Assembly (NCBI GenBank): GCA_964642795.1
Contig: CAZXRQ010000005.1
Location: 1 to 43,472, forward strand
DNA length: 43,472 nucleotides
Direction: 5' to 3'
DNA from: JAVVVD01 sp964642795
GTDB taxonomy: Bacteria > Bacillota > Clostridia > Christensenellales > CAG-138
Position numbers and translations under genes: made by a program. Positions within the stretch are counted from its first letter, which is position 1. Every line of letters begins with the position of its first letter. Below, in pieces: positions 1 through 7,927 of the stretch. The notes under the pieces were generated by a model. That model was given only the letters and a program-made list of their open reading frames with translations, did not search any database and was not told the origin of the DNA.

Positions 1-294
1 GTCTTTCCGCACGTCTATTATCGCCGCATCGAGGCCGTAATCCATCGCTTTATGCGGTTCGTCTATCACCGCAGGCTCTCCGCCGATCTCTATTGCACCC
101 TCGAAGCCACCGGTTGTGTGTATGACCGGCATACCAAACAGTATGTTCATCAGCGTTGATTTGCCCGCGCCGTTTTCACCCATAAGCGCATGTATTTCTC
201 CGGGGCGTACTTCAAGGCTGACGTCTTTTAGTACACGGTTGCCAAAATACTCCTTGGAGATGTGTTCCATTTTAAGGACGTAATTATTCTCCAA
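1..294 (-). CDS. ABC transporter ATP-binding protein (sugar/nucleoside type), partial
   Basis: This is the N-terminal 98 residues of an ABC ATPase; the rest lies beyond the window. A Walker A motif (GENGAGKST) is followed by LMNILFG, the pattern of RbsA/MglA-type importers for sugars or nucleosides. The likely start is TTG at 294, preceded by a GGGAGGG ribosome binding site. It is the third gene of a minus-strand operon after the M20 peptidase and the DUF3798-like lipoprotein, so it probably energises uptake of that lipoprotein's ligand. Odd point: where these ATPases usually have a Q-loop reading VHQE, this sequence reads AAIIDVRKD, with no glutamine visible before the edge. The transporter family is fairly sure; the substrate is unknown. 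Confidence 0.85.
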   Translation of the reverse strand, partial: MENNYVLKMEHISKEYFGNRVLKDVSLEVRPGEIHALMGENGAGKSTLMNILFGMPVIHTTGGFEGAIEIGGEPAVIDEPHKAMDYGLDAAIIDVRKD

Positions 295-332
295 TGTGTT
301 TTCCCTCCCTGCAGTTGGTTGTAATCGAGAAA

Positions 333-364
333 GCTGCCGGCCGGCCGAATGGCCAGCCGGCAGC
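333..364 (-). terminator. Intra-operon hairpin between binding protein and ATPase gene
   Basis: The arms GCTGCCGGC (333-341) and GCCGGCAGC (356-364) are perfectly complementary, and the apex adds a GGCC/GGCC inner stem. On the minus strand the hairpin follows the lipoprotein stop and is trailed only by a weak T-run (TTTCTC). It is probably a leaky terminator or a 3'-end stabiliser that keeps the binding protein more abundant than the ATPase. Confidence 0.6.
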
Positions 365-400
365 CGTCGATCGAACTATGCGATTACACGGTCACCGAGC

Positions 401-1627
401 TCAATACTCGACAACGTAGGGCTCGCCGGTCTCGAAGTTGTAGTACTCGCCCATTACCATGTAGAAGTTGGTCAGCTCGCCGACGACGTCGTCGGAATAG
501 TGGGTGAGCTGGCAGCCTTCGCCGGCAACGGTCTTGAAGCAGCTGATGAGAACTTCTTCGTCGACAGCGCCGTTGGTACGGCCTTCGCAGAACTCGATGG
601 CGTACAGTACGCCGCCTTCGACCATAGCCATGTTGATGGGTACGGTCCAGGTGGACATACGGCCAGCCTGACCTGCCTCGGTCAGCACAGCGCTGATGGA
701 GTCGAGCATGTACTGAACATCGCCTTCGTGGCCGGTAACATCAATACCCAGAGCGGCCGGATATCCATGATAGGGGCTGGGGCAGCACTGCTGCGGATAG
801 ATAGCGCCCTGCTCGAGGACCGCACGGATAAGGGGCTCCTGCATGGAGCAGTTGGTGGAGAAGAAGGCGGTATCTACGCCATACTTCGCGACCTGCTGCG
901 GAACATCCTCAAGGATGAACTGCTGTGCGCCCGCAACGCCGGCATCGCCGGTCGGATCGGGAGCGGTTACGTCAACAAACTCTATGCCCAGCTTCTCGCA
1001 GTTCTCAATCATCTTGAGACGGCGAGCTGCTATCGTTGCATAGGAGAGGTGACGCGCGAAGGAATAGTGGATGTAGGTCTTGGCGCCCATCAAAGCAGCC
1101 AATGCAGGCAGAGTATCGCCCATGGTCAGCTCGTCGGCGAGCAGGCAGATGTCAGCCTTGCTGGCCATAACGGCGGGATCCTCGGCCACAACGCCGCATA
1201 CGAACAGCATGTCGGGACGGGTCTCACGAACCTTGTCAATGGCGGCGGCAGCGCCGGGAACGGCCTGCACGAATACTATCGCCTTAACATCGGGATCGGA
1301 AGCCAGACCAACTACCTGTGCGATGGTGGTCTCGGTCTCGGTGGAGAAGTTGTCAGGGTAGGTAGCGGTAACGATCATGTCGCCGTACTTTTCTACCATC
1401 TGCTGCGCAGCCTGATACTCCTCTTCGCCCTGGGACACGGTGCCGGTGATGATGCCGATCTTGTAGGCAGCGCCTTCGTCGACGACTTCTTCCTCGGTCA
1501 CTTCTTCTTCAGTCGTGGTTTCTTCTGCTGCGGGGTTTTCTTCCACGGCAGGCTCGGCCTGGCGGCAGCCAAACGCGGCTACTACCATCACCAGTGCCAG
1601 TACCAAGCAGATGAGCTTTTTGGTCAT
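401..1627 (-). CDS. DUF3798-like periplasmic-binding-type lipoprotein
   Basis: A 408-residue lipoprotein resembling the DUF3798 family, which has a periplasmic-binding-protein-like fold. The start at 1627 is set by a strong AGGAGG site, giving a signal peptide MTKKLICLVLALVMVVAAF ending in GC, where the Cys would be lipidated. An acidic, Glu/Thr-rich linker (about residues 25-50) precedes the domain, which opens KIGIITGTVSQGEEEY. It lies 62 bp after the M20 peptidase gene and 106 bp before an ABC ATPase gene, so it is most likely the substrate-capture component of that importer at the outer face of the membrane. The ligand cannot be told from sequence. The family assignment is from memory of its motifs, not a search. 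Confidence 0.75.
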   Translation of the reverse strand: MTKKLICLVLALVMVVAAFGCRQAEPAVEENPAAEETTTEEEVTEEEVVDEGAAYKIGIITGTVSQGEEEYQAAQQMVEKYGDMIVTATYPDNFSTETETTIAQVVGLASDPDVKAIVFVQAVPGAAAAIDKVRETRPDMLFVCGVVAEDPAVMASKADICLLADELTMGDTLPALAALMGAKTYIHYSFARHLSYATIAARRLKMIENCEKLGIEFVDVTAPDPTGDAGVAGAQQFILEDVPQQVAKYGVDTAFFSTNCSMQEPLIRAVLEQGAIYPQQCCPSPYHGYPAALGIDVTGHEGDVQYMLDSISAVLTEAGQAGRMSTWTVPINMAMVEGGVLYAIEFCEGRTNGAVDEEVLISCFKTVAGEGCQLTHYSDDVVGELTNFYMVMGEYYNFETGEPYVVEY

Positions 1628-1689
1628 TGATTTTTCCTCCTCTTTTTTATATTCAAACCGCCAAGCGGATTGAAAACACATTTAGTCCG

Positions 1690-2802
1690 TTAGTCCGTCG
1701 CCGTCATCATGGCCAGTACAACTCGCGCCATGGCAAAAAAGTCGTCCACCGCAAGGTGTTCTTTAGTGGAATGCGCATCGGTTATGCCAGCGCCAAGGTT
1801 TATGGCGGCTATTCCGTTTGCATTCAGCCATGTAGCGTCGCTGCCCCCGAATGTTCCTATTAGGCGCGTTGTCATGCCCATTGTACGATAGAATGCAGTC
1901 GCATCCTCAACCACCCGGCTGTTCTCCGGGACGTACACCACGTCAGAGTTTCTTTTTGTCTGCATACTGTATATTACGCCGTAATGATCGCACGCCGCAG
2001 CTACCTTTGCCTCCGCATCGATAAGCAGTGCGTGCAGGCTTTCCTCGGAAAATGATCGTATTTCCATATCGAACTCGGCAAACGCGGGAACGATGTTTGT
2101 CTTGCCCTCGCATATGAGCCGGCCTACGTTCATAACGCTGTCCTCGCCAACATACCCGCAGTGGATGCCCGATATTGCTTCTGCGGCAGCCTTCAACGCG
2201 TGAGCGCCCTTTTCCGGCTCGACTCCTGCATGTGCGCTTTTGCCGCTTATCTCAAAATGTATTCTAAGCATCGCAGGCGCACGGTTGATTATATCGGAAA
2301 CGGGGCCGCCATCCATGACCACAGCTTCCTTGCTGTTGAAAAACGAATAATCCGCATTCTTTGCGCCCAGCAGACCGATCTCCTCGCAAATCGAAAACAG
2401 TATTTCTATTGGTCTGTGAGGCGTGCCGTTATAAAGTATGACTGACAACGCCTCCATTATGGCTGCAACGCCGGATTTATCGTCGGCTCCAAGGATCGTG
2501 TCGCCCGCGCTGCGAATGATGCCGTTATCCAGTACCGGCTCTATTCCGTTGCCGGGTGATACCGTGTCCAAATGCGCGCTAAAAAGCAGTGGCATACCCT
2601 CGCCCGGGATTGATAGCAGAATATTATAGCCATTGGAGCCGCATGCGCCTCCCACGTCATCGCGGTGCGGCGTAAGTCCCATTTCAACAAGCTCGTTTTC
2701 TATGAGCTCGCAAAACGGTCTTTCGTTCTGAGACTCGCTGCTGCAACGTGTATATCGGAAAAATCGTTCGATAAGCCGTTCGCGCTGTATGTCGTTTTTC
2801 AG
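1690..2802 (-). CDS. M20 family metallopeptidase (PepT-like), CTG start
   Basis: A zinc-dependent aminopeptidase or deacylase of the M20 family, closest in style to peptidase T. Visible metal-site motifs are SAHLDTV, GADDKSG, ICEEIG and a C-terminal GITDAHSTKEH. A dimerisation insert lies between the halves. The frame is open further upstream, but an AGGAGGT site at 2811-2817 sits exactly 8 bases before CTG at 2802; that start gives 370 residues beginning LKNDIQRERLIERF, the usual family N-terminus. Upstream ATG codons have no ribosome site and would add a poor extension. As the first gene of the operon with the binding lipoprotein and ABC ATPase, it may process an imported peptide-like compound. 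The enzyme family is sure; the substrate is not. Confidence 0.88.
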   Translation of the reverse strand: MKNDIQRERLIERFFRYTRCSSESQNERPFCELIENELVEMGLTPHRDDVGGACGSNGYNILLSIPGEGMPLLFSAHLDTVSPGNGIEPVLDNGIIRSAGDTILGADDKSGVAAIMEALSVILYNGTPHRPIEILFSICEEIGLLGAKNADYSFFNSKEAVVMDGGPVSDIINRAPAMLRIHFEISGKSAHAGVEPEKGAHALKAAAEAISGIHCGYVGEDSVMNVGRLICEGKTNIVPAFAEFDMEIRSFSEESLHALLIDAEAKVAAACDHYGVIYSMQTKRNSDVVYVPENSRVVEDATAFYRTMGMTTRLIGTFGGSDATWLNANGIAAINLGAGITDAHSTKEHLAVDDFFAMARVVLAMMTATD

Positions 2803-2896
2803 TGGTGCGTACCTCCTGTAAGATGTTGCAGGGTGCGCTGACATCGAAGTATGTTTGATTAACAACGCCAGAATAAATGATCAATTCGCTTTAATC

Positions 2897-2924
2897 ATTA
2901 TAACAAAAACCACATGTATTGCAA
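2897..2924 (-). promoter_or_regulatory. Promoter for the M20/lipoprotein/ABC operon
   Basis: On the minus strand, TTGCAA (2919-2924) and TATAAT (2897-2902) are separated by 16 bp, a good SigA-type promoter about 95 bp upstream of the CTG start at 2802. Confidence 0.6.
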
Positions 2925-3022
2925 ATATATTTTTCCCTATGAAAAAAATCGCACGAACAAGCAGATGAATTTATAAAGTTTTCATAGTAAAACACGAGGC
3001 GTCAGCAATGCTTAGCATCATC

Positions 3023-3055
3023 CTGTAATAACGGATACATTAAATTTTATTACAG
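3023..3055. promoter_or_regulatory. Inverted repeat upstream of the CotH-kinase gene
   Basis: The perfect 8-base arms CTGTAATA (3023-3030) and TATTACAG (3048-3055) flank a 17-base spacer, just upstream of the promoter at 3065-3093. It could be an operator for a dimeric regulator. No known binding motif is recognised. Confidence 0.35.
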
Positions 3056-3064
3056 ATACCGGGG

Positions 3065-3093
3065 CTTACAAAGCCATCTGCATATGGTATAAT
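3065..3093 (+). promoter_or_regulatory. Promoter giving a probably leaderless transcript
   Basis: CTTACA (3065-3070) is followed after exactly 17 bp by a perfect TATAAT (3088-3093). Only six bases (CACGCT) separate the -10 box from ATG at 3100, so transcription should start at or next to the A of the start codon. No Shine-Dalgarno sequence is present. Confidence 0.6.
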
Positions 3094-3099
3094 CACGCT

Positions 3100-6000
3100 A
3101 TGAAATATATGTCGCTAATAAAACGTATCGTTTGCCTCGTTATTATGCTCAGCCTGCTTTGTTCGGCCTTCGGCTGCTCCGGCCTTGTGCTTGGCGCCGA
3201 CACGGAGCATGCGCTGTACATCAACGAGGTGGTGCTCTCCAACTCCCGCTGCCTGATTGATGAAACGCTGGGCACCCCGGACTGGGTGGAGATATACAAT
3301 GCATCCGACGCTGCCGTATCGCTTGCAGGCTATGGCCTTAGCGACGATCCCAAGGACCCGCACAAGTGGGTATTCCCGGACGTCACAATACAGCCCAACG
3401 GGTATCTTATCGTATATGCCGCCAAAAACGACGACGACCCTATGTGCACCAGCTTCGGCCTGTCCCGAAACGGCGAAAATCTGCTGCTGTGCGACAGCTT
3501 CTATAACGTTATACAGTATCTTGAGGTACCCGCGCTTTCGGCGGACATCTCATATGCTCGTACCGCATCCGGAGAGTACGGCTACTGCGCCTCCCCTACC
3601 CCCGGCGCTGAAAACGGCGCGGATATAGCCTTTGAGCTTGCCGATATGGTTTACTCCGGAAGCAACTCCGCGCTGCATATCAGCGAAGTCATGCCCAAAA
3701 ACAAAGTCACTCTCGCCGCCGCGGACGGCAACTATTACCCGTGGGCAGAGCTGTACAACTGCTCCGATTCAACCATCCTGCTATCAGCCTACCATCTTTC
3801 TGACGACGTCAACGACGCGCTGAAATGGCAGCTGCCCGAAATAACGCTGGAGCCGGGCGCGTATATAGTGGTGTTTTTCTCGGGCAAAAATGAGCTTTCC
3901 TCCGCAGCCGAACCGCACGCATCCTTTAAGCTCGGCAGCGAGGACGATCAGCTGTGCATTGTGGACAACAGCGGGCAGATAAGTATGCTGTTGAGCTGGC
4001 AGACCGACATCCCCAGCGACATTTCGGTGCTGGATAACACCTGCTACTGCGGCTTCCCCACCCCCGGCGCAGCCAATTCCGATAAAGTGACCGACAACCG
4101 CTCCTTCACCGCTATGGACACATCTGATCCTATACGGCTCAATGAGGCGCTTGTTGAAAACAATTACAGCATCTCCGACGAGGATGGCGACCGCTCCAGC
4201 TGGGTGGAGCTGTACAATGCTTCCTCCCACGATATGTCGCTTGCCGATTATTGCCTAAGCGACGACCCGGACGTGCCCTTCAAATGGTCGCTTCCGGATA
4301 TTACCATCGAATCGGGCGAATACCTTGTGATATTCGTCTCCGGCAAAAACAAGACCGACGATCAGCTGCATGCGCCGTTTTCGCTTTCCATGAATGATGC
4401 GGCAATACTGCTAAGCTGCCGTGACGGCCTTAGAAGCGATGCTCTCACCATATCCTCAGATATACCGGAAAACGTTTCCATAGGGCACGACGAAAACGGC
4501 GGTATGCTTTATTATTCCACCCCCACCCCCGGCGCGCGCAACAGCACGCACGGCACTGCCGAGCCGCTCAGCGCCATCTGTACCGACATGGGCGGCGTAT
4601 ATATCAGCGAGGTGTGCGCCACAAATACGGCCGGCAGCGGTAAGGCGGACTGGATAGAGCTGCACAACGCCTCTGCCTACGACATAGACCTTTCCGGCTG
4701 GAAGCTGACCGATGATCCCGACGAGCCGGATAAGTTCACGCTTGAGGATTTTACCATACCCGCGGGCGGCTATAAGATTGTCACCGCTACAACCGATTCC
4801 GAAAAGGTTAACGGCGTTACGGCGCCGTTTAACATAAGCGCTTCCGGAGAGACGCTGCTGCTGTTCGATGACGACGGCGAGCTGCGCGACGCATTTGAAA
4901 CCGGCCTGCTCGCTTACGGACGCACAAGCGGACGCACAAGCAGCGATGCCTCGCGCGTGTACTTTACCGGCGCCACCAAAGGAGAGGCCAATACCGGCAC
5001 CGCCTACTCAAGCCGCGTTATGACGCCGGTATTTTCAGATACTACGCTGTATCATACGGAGAGCTTTTCGCTTTCCATAACCACCCAAACATCAGACGCA
5101 AGCATCTACTATACCATCGACGGCAGCAAGCCCACACAGAATTCCACGCTGTATACCGGCCCCATCGCCATATCCGCAAATACGCCCGTGCGCGCCATTG
5201 CCTACACGGATGGTATGCTAAACAGCGACGTTGCCTCCGCAACCTTTCTTTTTGAGGAGCAGCATACGCTGCCGGTAGTATGCCTGAACATCGCCAGCGA
5301 TGATTTTGATGCGGTATATTCGGTAACGGACAGATGGAAAAAAGTAGAGCGCGAGGGTTGCTTCGAATATTATGAAGCCGACGGCGATCTCTGCGCTGCA
5401 TTCCCCTGCGGACTGAAGGTAAGCGGTGCGTCAACGCTTACGATGCGTCAGAAATCCCTGTCCATTCTGCTTAGAAGCAGCTACGGCGCTGCGGAAACCA
5501 ATTACCAGTTTTTCCCCGGCAGCACCGTATCCACATATAAATCCCTCGTGCTGCGCAACTCCGGACAGGATCATGCCAAGGCCAGACTACGCGATTCATA
5601 TTTGATGCGCGTCGTCGAAGGACTAAATATAGATAATGTCCAAACACGGCTCGTCGTCGTATATATCAACGGCCAGTATTGGGGGCTTTACGATCTGAAC
5701 GAGAATCAGAATGAGGATTATCTCGCCTCGTATTACGATGTGGACTCCAACCAGGTAGACATTATCCGCCGCAACGAGACGCCGCTTGCGGGCGACCGCT
5801 ATGAGTTCAAACGCGTGCGCGCATATGCGCTGAACTCCAATACTGCGGATGCAGACGTATACGCCCGGCTGCTTGAATGGGTGGATGTGGACTGCTTTAT
5901 TGATTACGTTATCGCACAGACATACTTCGCTAACTCTGACATGTTCAACCAAAAATACTGGCGTTCGCAGGATTACACCGTAAAATGGCGCCCGGTATTC

Positions 6001-6462
6001 TATGATCTGGACTGGGGCTTCTCCGCCTCCTCCCCCTCCCGCAATATGCTGGGCAGCTATTTCAAATACGAAGGTGTACCGTCCGTCGACCTTTCGCTTA
6101 CCAATATGGATATATTCGTGGGACTTCGCCGCAATCAGGACTGGTGCGACAGGTTTTGTGCGCGGTATGTTTACGTCGTGAAACGCTACTTCGCGCCCGC
6201 GCGCATGACGGAAATCCTGGACACAATGGAAGCCGAGATGGAGCCTGAGATGCAGCGCCATATTGCGCGCTGGGGTACTCCCAGCTCCGTGTCCTCCTGG
6301 AGGAGCAGCGTGGCCGACCTGCGAGAATGCGTACAGCAGCGGCCGGATTATGCGTTAAGCGCCCTAAAAAAAGAATTCGGCCTTACAAACACGCAAATGC
6401 AGGCGTACATTGACGCCGCCGAGCTGGCAATAGCCGCCGAAACCGCCGCAAGCGCCGAATGA
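3100..6462 (+). CDS. Surface lipoprotein with four lamin-tail domains and a CotH kinase domain
   Basis: A 1120-residue exported protein. Residues 1-26 form a lipoprotein signal peptide ending CSAFGC. Four repeats of the lamin-tail domain follow (about 36-170, 190-330, 345-480, 500-650), each with INE/SE, a WVEIYNAS- or WIELHNAS-like strand, LSDDP and a closing TPGAxN. A chitobiase-type stalk domain (about 660-720; YYTIDGSKPT) precedes a CotH kinase domain (about 730-1060) with LRNSGQDHAKARLRD, YINGQYWGLYDL and FYDLDWGF, whose Asp969 and Asp971 match the family's metal-binding site. CotH proteins phosphorylate spore-coat proteins in Bacillus; here lipid anchoring and lamin-tail domains suggest a cell-surface role with unknown substrates. 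It is a monocistronic gene with a leaderless-type promoter. Confidence 0.88.
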   Translation: MKYMSLIKRIVCLVIMLSLLCSAFGCSGLVLGADTEHALYINEVVLSNSRCLIDETLGTPDWVEIYNASDAAVSLAGYGLSDDPKDPHKWVFPDVTIQPNGYLIVYAAKNDDDPMCTSFGLSRNGENLLLCDSFYNVIQYLEVPALSADISYARTASGEYGYCASPTPGAENGADIAFELADMVYSGSNSALHISEVMPKNKVTLAAADGNYYPWAELYNCSDSTILLSAYHLSDDVNDALKWQLPEITLEPGAYIVVFFSGKNELSSAAEPHASFKLGSEDDQLCIVDNSGQISMLLSWQTDIPSDISVLDNTCYCGFPTPGAANSDKVTDNRSFTAMDTSDPIRLNEALVENNYSISDEDGDRSSWVELYNASSHDMSLADYCLSDDPDVPFKWSLPDITIESGEYLVIFVSGKNKTDDQLHAPFSLSMNDAAILLSCRDGLRSDALTISSDIPENVSIGHDENGGMLYYSTPTPGARNSTHGTAEPLSAICTDMGGVYISEVCATNTAGSGKADWIELHNASAYDIDLSGWKLTDDPDEPDKFTLEDFTIPAGGYKIVTATTDSEKVNGVTAPFNISASGETLLLFDDDGELRDAFETGLLAYGRTSGRTSSDASRVYFTGATKGEANTGTAYSSRVMTPVFSDTTLYHTESFSLSITTQTSDASIYYTIDGSKPTQNSTLYTGPIAISANTPVRAIAYTDGMLNSDVASATFLFEEQHTLPVVCLNIASDDFDAVYSVTDRWKKVEREGCFEYYEADGDLCAAFPCGLKVSGASTLTMRQKSLSILLRSSYGAAETNYQFFPGSTVSTYKSLVLRNSGQDHAKARLRDSYLMRVVEGLNIDNVQTRLVVVYINGQYWGLYDLNENQNEDYLASYYDVDSNQVDIIRRNETPLAGDRYEFKRVRAYALNSNTADADVYARLLEWVDVDCFIDYVIAQTYFANSDMFNQKYWRSQDYTVKWRPVFYDLDWGFSASSPSRNMLGSYFKYEGVPSVDLSLTNMDIFVGLRRNQDWCDRFCARYVYVVKRYFAPARMTEILDTMEAEMEPEMQRHIARWGTPSSVSSWRSSVADLRECVQQRPDYALSALKKEFGLTNTQMQAYIDAAELAIAAETAASAE

Positions 6463-6474
6463 TCAAAAAATGCA

Positions 6475-6496
6475 GCAGCCGCCCGAGGGCGGCTGC
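6475..6496. terminator. Bidirectional terminator between CotH-kinase gene and yebC
   Basis: A perfect 9 bp stem, GCAGCCGCC/GGCGGCTGC, has a CGAG loop. An A-run lies on one side (6465-6470) and TTTGTT on the other, serving both convergent genes. Confidence 0.85.
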
Positions 6497-6523
6497 TTTG
6501 TTATGCTTATATGCTATTGCTCG

Positions 6524-7261
6524 TTACTCCTCGTCGGGCAGGAGTGCGTTATGATAGACCTCCTGAACGTCGTCATTGTCGTCGAACCGCTCAAGCATAC
6601 GCTCTATCTTGTCAACAAGCTCGGGATCGCTGGCATCCACGGTATTCTGAGGTATCATGCTTAGCTCTGCGGAGATGAACACATAACCCGCATCTTCAAG
6701 CGTTTCGCGCACAGCGGAAAAATCCTGCGGCGCGGTGAATATCTCGAAAGCGTCGTCCAAAGCGTTAAAATCCTCTGCCCCCGCATCCAGCGCCGCCATC
6801 ATAAGCTCGTCCTCATCGATGGAGGCAGTGCGTTCAATAACTATCACGCCGCGCTTATCAAACATCCACGCTACGCAGCCTGAGGAACCCATGCTTCCGC
6901 CGCTCTTATCAAAAATGTGGCGTATCTCCGCAGCGGTGCGGTTGCGGTTATCCGTAACTATCTCCACTATAACGGCAGTGCCTCCGGGGCCGTAGCCCTC
7001 GTAGTTGATCTCCTCGTAGTTTACGCTGCCCAGCTCGCCGGCCGCCTTCTTGATAGAGCGTGCGATGTTGTCGTTAGGCATATTGCTGGCCTTGGCCTTG
7101 GCGATAACGTCGCGCAGCTTGGAGTTGTTCACGGGATCGCTGCCGCCTTCCTTAACGGCTATGGCTATCTCGCGGCCGATCTTGGTAAACACCTTGCCGC
7201 GCTGAGAATCCGTTTTCTCTTTTTTGTTTTTGATGTTTGCCCACTTGGAATGTCCGGACAT
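6524..7261 (-). CDS. yebC: YebC/PmpR family protein
   Basis: A 245-residue YebC/PmpR family protein, full length. The N-terminus MSGHSKWANIKNKKEK is diagnostic, and SKLRDVIAKAKASNMPNDNI and YEGYGPGGTA are conserved blocks. Members were described as DNA-binding regulators, and more recently as ribosome-associated factors helping translation of proline-rich stretches; the sequence cannot decide between these. The start follows a GGGAGGG site, and the gene has its own promoter. It ends at a terminator shared with the convergent CotH-kinase gene. Confidence 0.95.
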   Translation of the reverse strand: MSGHSKWANIKNKKEKTDSQRGKVFTKIGREIAIAVKEGGSDPVNNSKLRDVIAKAKASNMPNDNIARSIKKAAGELGSVNYEEINYEGYGPGGTAVIVEIVTDNRNRTAAEIRHIFDKSGGSMGSSGCVAWMFDKRGVIVIERTASIDEDELMMAALDAGAEDFNALDDAFEIFTAPQDFSAVRETLEDAGYVFISAELSMIPQNTVDASDPELVDKIERMLERFDDNDDVQEVYHNALLPDEE

Positions 7262-7295
7262 ATATTACCCTCCCAAAACGTTGCATTACCAACTG

Positions 7296-7325
7296 ATTAT
7301 ACCACCATCCGCAGCATTACATCAA
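7296..7325 (-). promoter_or_regulatory. yebC promoter
   Basis: TTGATG (7320-7325) and TATAAT (7296-7301) on the minus strand are separated by 18 bp. The promoter lies between the glycosylase stop and the yebC start, about 35 bp before the ATG. Confidence 0.6.
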
Positions 7326-7339
7326 GGTTTTGGGCGGTA

Positions 7340-7927
7340 TTAGTCTTTTTTTACGTCGTCAGCCCGCAACTCGGCAAGCTTATCCCTGATAAGCTGCAGG
7401 TCCACCCACGCATCCTTCTTTTTGGATTGATCCCTCAACAGTGCCGCAGGATGGTAGGTGGGCAATATCCAAACGCCTTTACGAAACACCCAATTACCCC
7501 GGTCTTTGGTTATTCTAACGTTTGGATCGTATATGTATTTTGCGCTCGTTGCACCCAGGCATACTATTATGCGCGGACGTATAAGCGCAAACTGCGCGCG
7601 CAGGTACGGAAGGCATGCCTGCGCCTCGTCGTCCTGCGGGGTCCGGTTTTGCGGCGGTCGGCACTTGACTATGTTAGCTATATATACGTCATCGCGTTCA
7701 AGTCCTATCGCTGCAAGCATTTTGTCCAGCAGCTTGCCCGCCGCGCCCACAAACGGCCGGCCGGTTATATCCTCATCTCGTCCCGGCCCTTCGCCTATAA
7801 ACATAATATCAGCATCCGTATTGCCCTCGCCTGTCACCACGGTATGCCGCTGCTCGCACAGCCCGCACTTTCTGCAATCCTCAAGCTGTGCATAAAGCGT
7901 TTCCCAGTCAAACCGCAGCTCAGCCAT
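7340..7927 (-). CDS. Uracil-DNA glycosylase, family 4 (iron-sulfur type)
   Basis: A 195-residue base-excision repair enzyme that removes uracil from DNA. Features are GEGPGRDEDITGRPFVG near the N-terminus (catalytic region), the C-terminal YHPAALLR motif, and the Cys spacing of the 4Fe-4S family: CRKC near residues 18-21 and two more Cys near 84 and 100. The ATG at 7927 overlaps the stop of the upstream hydrolase in ATGGCTGA, so translation is likely coupled; a TTG at 7936 is a possible alternative start. No clear Shine-Dalgarno is seen. A second, different glycosylase of this superfamily is encoded at 35938-36447. Confidence 0.92.
   Translation of the reverse strand: MAELRFDWETLYAQLEDCRKCGLCEQRHTVVTGEGNTDADIMFIGEGPGRDEDITGRPFVGAAGKLLDKMLAAIGLERDDVYIANIVKCRPPQNRTPQDDEAQACLPYLRAQFALIRPRIIVCLGATSAKYIYDPNVRITKDRGNWVFRKGVWILPTYHPAALLRDQSKKKDAWVDLQLIRDKLAELRADDVKKD

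Noticed and set aside
296..1630. A 444-codon plus-strand frame opposite the binding lipoprotein
   Set aside because: It is antisense to a lipoprotein gene with signal peptide and ribosome site; its composition is that of a shadow frame.
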